A stretch of DNA of 19,210 nt from an uncultured Candidatus Saccharibacteria bacterium. Lineage in GTDB: Bacteria > Patescibacteriota > Saccharimonadia > Saccharimonadales > Saccharimonadaceae. The DNA lies in assembly GCA_947427985.1 (NCBI GenBank), contig CANEKB010000011.1, forward strand, positions 1-19,210, in the 5' to 3' direction. Within the stretch, counting starts at the first letter, position 1. The number at the start of each line of letters is the position of its first letter. Below are positions 13,499 to 19,210 of this stretch, piece by piece. Both the position numbers and the translations under genes were made by a program. The notes beneath the pieces are model-generated. The model saw only the letters and a list, made by a program, of their open reading frames with translations, ran no database searches and was not told the origin of the DNA.

Positions 13499-15094
13499 AT
13501 GGTGAAAAATAAAAAAGCGGAGAAAAAATGTAAGTATATTTTTGTGACTGGCGGAGTTTTGTCGGGAGTAGGAAAGGGGATCACGGCGGCGTCGATCGGG
13601 GCGATTCTGAAAGCGAAAGGCTATAAGGTTTCGATTCAGAAATGCGATCCGTATCTAAACGTGGATGCAGGGTTGCTGAACCCGGTGGAACATGGAGAAT
13701 GCTTCGTAACACATGATGGAAAAGAGACGGATTTGGATTTGGGACATTATGAAAGGTTTCTTGATTTCGAGACAAATAAATATTCGTCGGTGCTATCAGG
13801 TGCGCTATATAGGGAATTGATTGAAAAAGAACGCAATGGTGGTTTTCATGGTAAGACAGTGCAGATGATCCCGCATTTTACGGACCTAGTGCAGGAAAAG
13901 ATTGCGATGGCGGGGCAGAGTAGCGATATTCATATTGTCGAAATTGGTGGAACGGTAGGGGATTACGAAGGATTGAGTTTTATCGAGGCGATTCGATTGT
14001 TTGCGAATCATGTTGGGCGGGAGAATTGCCTTTATGTGCATGTGGTATATGTGCCATGGATTAATACTTCAAAGGAGTTAAAGACGAAGCCAGCACAGAA
14101 CGCCTTAAAAGATTTGCGTGGGTTTGGGATTATCCCGGATGTAGTGGTATGTAGGACGGAAAAACCGGCGCCGCGCTCGATGTGTGAGAAGATTGCAGGG
14201 TTCTCGGGGATTCCGAGCGAGGCGGTTCTGAATTTGCCGGATATTGATTCGGTGTATGATGTGCCATTTAACGTACTTAAGTCTGGGGTGCTGGAGATCT
14301 TGAATAAATTTGTCGGCGACGATACGGAGCCGGACATGAGTCGTTGGCAAGAGTTTTCGCGACTCAGGGGGAAGCAATGGGCGAAGACGGTAAAAGTTGG
14401 CTTAGTCGCGAAATATGTGGGGAATGAAGACGCATATATCTGCGTAACAGAGGCGTTAAAAGCGGCAGCAGCGTGGAATAAAGTGAACTTGGAGATAGAA
14501 TGGATTAATGCGGAAGAGGCAACGGATAAGGATTTTGCGGCGGTAGATGGGCTGGTGGTGCCAGGTGGTTTTGGCGCGCGCGGAGCAGAAGGAAAGATTC
14601 GGGCGGCGACTTATGCGCTAGAGCATGATAAACCTTATTTGGGGCTGTGTCTCGGGATGCAGATGGCGTGCGTAGCAGCGGCGCGTCGAGGCGGTATAAA
14701 AGCGGCGAATTCGGAAGAGTTTGGGGCTGGGGAGGAGAATAACGTGATTTATATCATGGAAGGTCAGAAGGGTAAAGAGGAAACTGGCGGTACCATGCGG
14801 CTAGGTGATTGTGCGGCGAAGCTAGCCAAAGGTAGCCGGACGGCAAAGGTGTATGGTGTAGAAAAGGTGATGGAGCGGCATCGTCATCGTTATGAAGTGA
14901 ATCAGAAATTTTTACCAGAAATTGAGAAAGGTGGGCTGGTGGTCTCAGGGACTTCGCCGGATGGGGAATTGGTAGAGTTTGTCGAAGCGCCGGGAGCAAG
15001 ATTCTTTGTAGCGACGCAGGCACACCCAGAATTAAAATCGCGACCGCTCAATGTACATCCATTGTTCCTTGAGTTCGTGAAGAGCTTAAAATAG
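13499..15094 (+). CDS. pyrG: CTP synthase
   Basis: A 531-residue enzyme making CTP from UTP, ATP and glutamine. The N-terminal synthase domain shows FVTGGVLSGVGKGITAASIG (P-loop, residues 15-34), GYKVSIQKCDPYLNVDAG, DLDLGHYERF and EIGGTVGDYEG. The C-terminal glutamine amidotransferase domain shows LVVPGGFGARG, the nucleophile Cys384 in YLGLCLGMQMA, RHRYEVN, and the catalytic His-Glu in AQAHPELKSRP. Length is as usual (530-550). One segment differs from most bacterial enzymes: NVDAGLLNPVEHGECFVTHDG where NVDPGTMSPFQHGEVFVT is common. This lies near the UTP/CTP site, so feedback control may differ. A strong ribosome-binding site (TAGGAGGTG) precedes the ATG. It is the only nucleotide biosynthesis gene here, fitting an organism that scavenges most precursors. 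Confidence 0.98.
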   Translation: MVKNKKAEKKCKYIFVTGGVLSGVGKGITAASIGAILKAKGYKVSIQKCDPYLNVDAGLLNPVEHGECFVTHDGKETDLDLGHYERFLDFETNKYSSVLSGALYRELIEKERNGGFHGKTVQMIPHFTDLVQEKIAMAGQSSDIHIVEIGGTVGDYEGLSFIEAIRLFANHVGRENCLYVHVVYVPWINTSKELKTKPAQNALKDLRGFGIIPDVVVCRTEKPAPRSMCEKIAGFSGIPSEAVLNLPDIDSVYDVPFNVLKSGVLEILNKFVGDDTEPDMSRWQEFSRLRGKQWAKTVKVGLVAKYVGNEDAYICVTEALKAAAAWNKVNLEIEWINAEEATDKDFAAVDGLVVPGGFGARGAEGKIRAATYALEHDKPYLGLCLGMQMACVAAARRGGIKAANSEEFGAGEENNVIYIMEGQKGKEETGGTMRLGDCAAKLAKGSRTAKVYGVEKVMERHRHRYEVNQKFLPEIEKGGLVVSGTSPDGELVEFVEAPGARFFVATQAHPELKSRPLNVHPLFLEFVKSLK

Positions 15095-15111
15095 GACTCG
15101 GGCGGAGGGAA

Positions 15112-15141
15112 TTGCCTCTATGTGTCTAGATATGATATAAT
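15112..15141 (+). promoter_or_regulatory. Promoter of the LiaF-like operon
   Basis: TTGCCT (15112-15117), an 18-base spacer and TATAAT (15136-15141). The start point is about 15148, giving a 5' leader of about 34 bases. Confidence 0.65.
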
Positions 15142-15181
15142 TATTGTAGTTATATCGATTAAGCTGGGAGAGCAAGAGATA

Positions 15182-15919
15182 ATGAAGAAGTTGGGAAATT
15201 GGTTGTGGGGGATTGTGCTAATTGCGCTAGGAGTGATTTGGGGGGTCAATGCTCTAGGTGTTGCACATATTGACATCTTTTTCCCAGGCTGGTGGACATT
15301 GTTTATTATCGTGCCATGCGCGATCGGTTTGGTTACGGACGAGCATAAATGGGGGAATTTTATCGGGCTTTTGATTGGGGTATGTTTCTTGCTGGGCTGC
15401 CTAGATATCCTAGAGTTTGATATGGTCTGGAAATTGTTCTTCCCGGTAGTTTTAGTGCTGATAGGGCTATCATTGATTTTTAAGAATACGTTTAAGAATC
15501 AAGCAGCGAAAAAAATAAAAGAGTTGAGCCGAGATAAAGAGGACGATGAGACGGAAGAGTACTGGGCGACTTTTGGCGAGCAGGACGTGGATTTCAATGG
15601 AAAAGAGTTCAGGGGGTGCAAAATCGATGCGGTGTTTGGCGGGGCAGATTTGGATTTGCGTGGGGCTGAGTTGAAAGGCGATGTGGTCGTGAAGGCTTCG
15701 AGTATATTTGGTGGGATTGTAATTTATACGCCGGACGATGCGAATGTTGAAGTAGTCTCTACGTCGATCTTTGGCGGTGTATCGGACAATCGTAAGAACG
15801 TTAACCGAAAGAAGAGTCCTAAAGAAGAAGATAAGAAAGCTACGAAGAAGGTCGATAATGTCGGGAAGACGGTTTACGTCGATGCTACTTGTGTCTTTGG
15901 CGGGGTGGAGGTACGATGA
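15182..15919 (+). CDS. LiaF-like envelope stress membrane protein
   Basis: A 245-residue protein. Four hydrophobic segments (about residues 6-25, 34-52, 57-77 and 84-101) form the LiaI/LiaF-type membrane module (DUF5668-like), with GNWLWGIVLIALGVIWGVNAL and PGWWTLFIIVPCAIGL. A charged linker follows, rich in Lys and Glu. The C-terminal domain (about 130-245) has repeats VFGGADLDLRGAEL, SIFGGIVIYTP, SIFGGVSDN and CVFGGVEVR, the pattern of the cell-wall-active antibiotic response domain of LiaF. LiaF represses a two-component system in Bacillus that senses envelope damage; no such kinase is in this window, so the role is inferred. The ATG at 15182 begins the membrane segment; an in-frame GTG 20 codons upstream lies before the promoter. 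Its TGA overlaps the next ATG. Confidence 0.8.
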   Translation: MKKLGNWLWGIVLIALGVIWGVNALGVAHIDIFFPGWWTLFIIVPCAIGLVTDEHKWGNFIGLLIGVCFLLGCLDILEFDMVWKLFFPVVLVLIGLSLIFKNTFKNQAAKKIKELSRDKEDDETEEYWATFGEQDVDFNGKEFRGCKIDAVFGGADLDLRGAELKGDVVVKASSIFGGIVIYTPDDANVEVVSTSIFGGVSDNRKNVNRKKSPKEEDKKATKKVDNVGKTVYVDATCVFGGVEVR

Positions 15920-16752
15920 GAAGCGCTCAGAGGGTAATTAAATATTTCGCATTAGCGCTTGCGGCGGTGTTGATTTTTGCGATTATTTCGGGAGTTTTTA
16001 GTGTAATATCTTTGGCTGGGTTTGTGACGTGGGGCGGAGATGAACCGGCGGGGGACACGAGCGTTATCTGGACGGGGGAAGATAAAGAGAACGCATTGCA
16101 ACAGTTGGAAATCAGCGCGGGGGCAACAAACGTGCGAATTGTAGAAGTAGACAAGGCAGATAAGCCAGTACGGATTGAGAGTAATAGTGATTATATCGAA
16201 AGCTGGCAGGACGGTAATACTCTGAAGGTGATAGAGAAGTCGCATACTCATTGGCCATGGAGCGATAGGGCAGAAGTGGTAGTTTATATTAGGGCGGGAG
16301 TAAAATTTGACAAAGTTGATTTAATAGTAAAAGCGGGAACTTTGAATATTGAGAAGCTTACGGCCGAGGAAGTGGAGCTAGAACTCGGTGCAGGAAAGAC
16401 ATACATTGGAGAGCTTAGGACGACGAGGCGTACAAGGATTGACGGGGGTGCTGGCGTAGTCGAAGTGAGGGGTGGAGAGTTGAGGAACTTGGATTTAGAA
16501 CTCGGTGCCGGTAGAGCCGAAATCAGGGCGAGGATCTTGGGAGATGGCAGGATTGATACCGGAGTGGGAAGGTTAGGGCTAGAACTGCTGGGGGAGGAGA
16601 GTGATTATAAAATGACGATTGACAAAGGTTTAGGTTCAGTGACCTTGAACGGTAGGAAGCTCGAAGATGGGGGAATTTACGGACAGGGTGAGAATTTATT
16701 AAAGATAGAATCAGGAGTTGGGGCGGTCGAAATAAAGACAGCCACAAATTAA
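15916..16752 (+). CDS. Membrane-anchored DUF4097/LiaG-like beta-repeat protein
   Basis: A 278-residue protein. A single N-terminal membrane segment (about residues 11-36) is followed by an external domain of repeated short beta strands: VELELGAGKTYIGEL, IDGGAGVVEVRGGEL, LDLELGAGRAEIRARI, IDTGVGRLGLELL, IDKGLGSVTLNG and IESGVGAVEIKT. The regular G-x-G turn every 18-22 residues predicts a beta helix or solenoid as in DUF4097/DUF2807 putative adhesins and LiaG. The start overlaps the stop of the LiaF-like gene (ATGA) with GGAGG upstream, so both are made together. As a pair they resemble the LiaF-LiaG part of envelope stress modules. Binding partners cannot be told. Confidence 0.75.
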   Translation: MRSAQRVIKYFALALAAVLIFAIISGVFSVISLAGFVTWGGDEPAGDTSVIWTGEDKENALQQLEISAGATNVRIVEVDKADKPVRIESNSDYIESWQDGNTLKVIEKSHTHWPWSDRAEVVVYIRAGVKFDKVDLIVKAGTLNIEKLTAEEVELELGAGKTYIGELRTTRRTRIDGGAGVVEVRGGELRNLDLELGAGRAEIRARILGDGRIDTGVGRLGLELLGEESDYKMTIDKGLGSVTLNGRKLEDGGIYGQGENLLKIESGVGAVEIKTATN

Positions 16753-16755
16753 AAA

Positions 16756-18399
16756 ATGGACAAGATGAAAGAAGTTTTAAGCGGCGCAATCGCGGCGCTG
16801 TATAGTATAGAAATGACGCCGGAAATTACGGAAGCGCCGGCAGAGACAGGGGCGGATTACGCGACGAATGTGGCGATGAAACTGGCGAAGGTGGCACACA
16901 AGTCACCAATGCAGGTCGCAGAAGAGCTAAAATCAGAAGTAGAGAAGGGCGAAGTAGAGTGGACGCTCAGTGTGGCGGCGCCAGGGTTTATTAATATTCG
17001 GATGAAGGACGAGTATTTTGCGGAGGGGGCGAAGACTTTGGCAGATGGAGTAGCACTCGGAATCGAACATTATGCCGGGAAGACGGTGATTACAGAATTC
17101 TCTGACCCGAATCCGTTTAAGGTGCTACATGTAGGTCATTTCTATACATCCGTAGTCGGGGATGGAATTTCTCGGTTGCTGGAGCTTGCAGGGGCGAAGG
17201 TCATACGGGCGAACTTTGGTGGGGATGTGGGATTACACGTAGCGAAGACTATGTATGCGCTGGAAAAGAAAGATTGCGCATTGGACGAGCTAGAGATTGA
17301 GGATATTGCGAAATGCTACGTCGAAGGAACTCAGGCTTATGAAGAAGATGAAGCGGCGAAGGCGGAAATTACGGCGTTAAATAAAGAAATCTATCGAATA
17401 AACGCGTAGGACGACCATAAGGGGGCGTTAGCGCAACTATATTGGCGCGGGCGTGAGTTGAGCTATGAATATTTTGAAGACTTTTATGCAAAAATCGGTG
17501 TAAAATTCGATAAGTATTACCCAGAATCGATGGTGGCGGGGAGAGGCTTGGCAGAAGTGCGTGGGCATATTGGTCCAGTATACGAAGAAAGCGAGGGGGC
17601 GATAGTATTCCGAGGCGAGAAGATGGGCTTGCATACGCGAGTGTTCATTAACCGAGAGGGTGTGCCAACCTATGAAGCGAAGGACGTCGGATTGATTTTT
17701 ACGAAGTGGGACGATTGGCATTTTGATGAGTCGATCGTAGTGACAGGGAATGAACAGGCAGAATACATGAAAGTGGTGCTCGCGAGCGTAAATGAATATG
17801 CGCCAGAGCTCGTGGAACGGACACGACACTTGACACATGGTTTGGTGAAGTTGCCAGGTAACGTAAAAATGTCGTCGCGAAAAGGTAATTTCTTGAAGGC
17901 GATCGATGTACTAGAGATGATTCGTGAGATGCTTGGTGGTGAGAAAGCGGATGAGCGCGTGGTTTTGGCGGCGATTAAGTACGCTTTCTTGAAGTATAAG
18001 ATGGGTGGAGATATTGTGTTTGACCCACAAGAATCAGTTTCGACGAATGGTAACTCGGGTGTATATCTACTATATTCGGCGGTGCGAGCGAAAAAAATTT
18101 TGGCAAAAGCGGGCGCTGGCGGGGATGAAAGTGGCGATCTTAGTATATATGAGCGGAATTTAGATAAAAAACTAGTAGCTTATCAAGAGGTTATTGCTGA
18201 GGCAGTGGTAGAGAAAGCGCCTTATAAGGTTTGTAACTATCTGTATGAATTGGCTCAGGAATTCTCGCGGTTCTATGAGAATGTGAAAGTAGCCGGAAGC
18301 GAACGCGAAGGCGAACTTATGCAGGTTGTGCGGGCATATCTTAATGTGATGGAGCATGGGTTGGGATTGCTGGGTATAGAGATTCCAGACGAAATGTAA
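16756..18399 (+). CDS. argS: Arginyl-tRNA synthetase interrupted by an in-frame amber codon
   Basis: Two segments of class I ArgRS lie in the same frame, separated only by TAG at 17407-17409 (residue 218 of 547). The first has the N-terminal additional domain and SDPNPFKVLHVGHFYTS with the HIGH-type motif HVGH (125-128). After the TAG the frame continues without loss, reading DDHKGALAQLYWRGRELSYEYF, as expected for the synthetase. The second part has KMSSRKGNF (about 371-379) and the C-terminal DALR anticodon-binding domain. Neither half would work alone. The codon may be a G-to-T change from GAG, a base-call error, or a suppressed stop. The first possible internal start (TTG at 17458) has no ribosome-binding site. 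The gene starts 3 bases after the DUF4097-like gene, so it is cotranscribed with it. UAG ends several other genes here, so the codon is not generally reassigned. Confidence 0.9.
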
Positions 18400-18412
18400 A
18401 GATGCAGCTCGG

Positions 18413-18541
18413 GCCTAGCTAACCACTTTAGCTATTATTCAAGGCTCTCCAGCACAGCATACGCCAAGTGCATGAGAACCGTTCTCTTTCGAGAGAGCGG
18501 TTCTTTTAGCCTTTCATAATAACTAAAGTGGCTAGCTAGGC
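18413..18541. repeat. 34-bp inverted repeat enclosing a terminator, downstream of argS
   Basis: Arms 18413-18446 and 18508-18541 are complementary at 30 of 34 positions. Two of the mismatches would be G-U pairs if the minus strand were transcribed. The 61-base centre holds a second hairpin ending in T residues. The element has the shape of a miniature inverted-repeat element, but no target duplication is visible. Confidence 0.75.
18473..18508 (+). terminator. Terminator of the pyrG-to-argS side
   Basis: AGAACCGTTCTCT, loop TTCG and AGAGAGCGGTTCT pair with one G-T, then TTTT. It sits inside the larger inverted repeat. Confidence 0.8.
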
Positions 18542-18632
18542 TTCCTCTCCTTTCTTCTGTCCTCCGGCCAGAAACTCCTACGTTTTCTCGGAAAAGCTAG
18601 TAGAACTATCTTTTCGCTCAAAAACTTGTAGT

Positions 18633-18850
18633 TTCATCCTTCCTTGATTACTCTATGGCTAGACAACGGAGGGGAAAGCCATAATACATATTTTCGTCAA
18701 TATACGTCGGAAAAACTGAAATATTGTTGGCAGCCAGGATGAATTTTCTGTGTAAGCTATCAGCCGCAGTTGATGCCTGAAGATCAATAACCCATCCAAA
18801 ACGCCTTAGATAATCATTAGTAACCAGGATGTGCCCGCTGCGGACGAAGA
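18633..18850 (-). pseudogene. Orphan 3' gene cassette 5 (FISUMP-like C-terminal half, no start)
   Basis: The minus-strand frame from V (18843-18845) to TAA (18648-18650) encodes 65 residues without internal stop, starting VRSGHILVTNDYLRRF and ending NMYYGFPLRCLAIE. Ser of the usual FSLRC is Pro here. The frame upstream reads ALF and then meets a TAA four codons before VRSG, which shows directly that no longer coding sequence is attached. The block past the stop reads TCAAGGAAGGATGAAA. The bases 18542-18632 before it show nothing recognisable. Confidence 0.8.
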
Positions 18851-18931
18851 GGGCGAATTAGGATTTTTAGGGAATTTTAGAATAGCTAGAGAGATGATAG
18901 CTGGTCACGATTGGTTTTGTTCGGTTTTTGG

Positions 18932-18960
18932 TTGAACTGTTTGTTCGTATTCTATATAAT
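18932..18960 (+). promoter_or_regulatory. Promoter of a candidate small RNA
   Basis: TTGAAC (18932-18937), 17 bases, TATAAT (18955-18960). No good coding frame follows on the plus strand. Confidence 0.6.
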
Positions 18961-18966
18961 ATATAC

Positions 18967-19190
18967 CGATAAAAGCTAGTCTTGATAAAACTGGTTTTGC
19001 TTGGTATTATGAGGTTGTCTAAGTTTATCAACATAATGATCGCCAGTTATTTTTATTGGTAGAGCCAATTTTACAAGTTTTTGTTGTGAGCCGGAAACGG
19101 CACCGCAAACAATGCACACGATGGAGACTTGTTCAAAGTTGGCGCGTTGATAGGCTTAGACACCCCTTGCGGTGTCGTTTTTGTTTATAT
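18967..19190 (+). ncRNA. Candidate structured non-coding RNA, about 220 bases
   Basis: Between the promoter and a terminator (GACACC 19159-19164, GGTGTC 19171-19176, then GTTTTTG) lie several hairpins. TTGATAAA (18982-18989) pairs with TTTATCAA (19024-19031). ATTGG pairs with CCAAT around loop TAGAG (19055-19069). GCCG and CGGC close a GAAA tetraloop (19090-19101) on a longer stem TTGTG/CGCAA. I see no match to RNase P RNA, signal recognition RNA or 6S RNA. A tracrRNA is conceivable from the layout, but no CRISPR repeat or cas gene is in view. A competing reading is a minus-strand frame of 59 codons without a firm start (18976-19155). Confidence 0.4.
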
Positions 19191-19210
19191 GGCTTTTATA
19201 TGAGGGCGTT

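Noticed and set aside
17458..18399. A separate gene starting at TTG for the second part of argS
   Set aside because: No ribosome site, same frame as the first part, and the bases between TAG and TTG still encode synthetase-like sequence.
3032..18850. Diversity-generating retroelement variable regions
   Set aside because: No reverse transcriptase or template repeat is present, and the cores differ in length and at all kinds of sites rather than at adenines.
18967..19190. tmRNA, because GCA AAC AAT GCA resembles a tag start
   Set aside because: The frame does not end in a short tag with a hydrophobic Ala end and stop, and the tRNA-like ends with GGATTCGAC-type sequence are missing.

Overview
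The window looks like a chromosomal segment of a small-genome candidate-phyla-radiation bacterium, most likely a Saccharibacterium (TM7). This is inferred from gene content and style, not from a database search. Genes are tightly packed. At least three coding genes start directly at the predicted transcription start (TATAAT followed 6-7 bases later by ATG). All three stop codons end genes: UAG ends the DUF308 gene, pyrG, the family 2 glycosyltransferase, the second HIT gene, the MATE-like gene and the alkyltransferase-like gene, and UGA ends the LiaF-like gene. That argues against the UGA=Gly code of Gracilibacteria and Absconditabacteria. The + strand appears G-rich over C throughout, including across minus-strand genes, so it is probably the leading strand.

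Layout. 96-2756 (+): a GT-C membrane glycosyltransferase, a HIT protein with no gap after it, and a DUF308 membrane protein. 2814-3448: tRNA-Asp and tRNA-Thr, each followed by a terminator, with an orphan cassette between them. 3550-6862 (-): a HIT hydrolase, a nucleotidyltransferase-fold protein, a MATE-like transporter and an Ntn-type linear amide hydrolase. 7001-7419: two orphan cassettes head to head. 7456-9571 (-): an alkyltransferase-like protein and a deoxyribosyltransferase-like/SAMHD1-like HD fusion behind a 12-codon leader. 9671-11756 (+): a leaderless small membrane protein and a membrane family 2 glycosyltransferase. 11753-12631 (-): a leaderless predicted ADP-ribosyltransferase. 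12697-13289: an orphan cassette, copies of a tRNA-Ser 3' end, and tRNA-Ser itself. 13499-18399 (+): pyrG, a LiaF-like protein, a DUF4097-like protein, and argS carrying an in-frame amber codon. 18413-19190: a long inverted repeat around a terminator, a fifth cassette, and a candidate structured RNA.

The main discovery candidate is the set of five start-less gene cassettes at 3032-3260, 7001-7210, 7216-7419, 12697-12919 and 18633-18850. Each encodes 60-67 residues with no internal stop, beginning VRSG and ending in a form of RCLAIE. They look like the variable C-terminal half of a FISUMP-type (Fibrobacter succinogenes major paralogous domain) surface protein. The first 11 bases (GTCCGCAGCGG) and the last codons plus about 15 bases past the stop are almost identical in DNA, while the middle differs completely. 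None has a start codon or the N-terminal part of a protein. I infer a dispersed archive of exchangeable 3' ends for a surface protein, moved by recombination at the conserved borders. No recombinase or full-length recipient gene lies in this window, so the mechanism is untested.

Other points of note: the fusion of two nucleotide-degrading folds in one protein, a predicted R-S-(Q/E)xE ADP-ribosyltransferase in a presumed epibiont, the amber codon in an essential synthetase, and an anomalous nearly pure G/C tract at 41-80.
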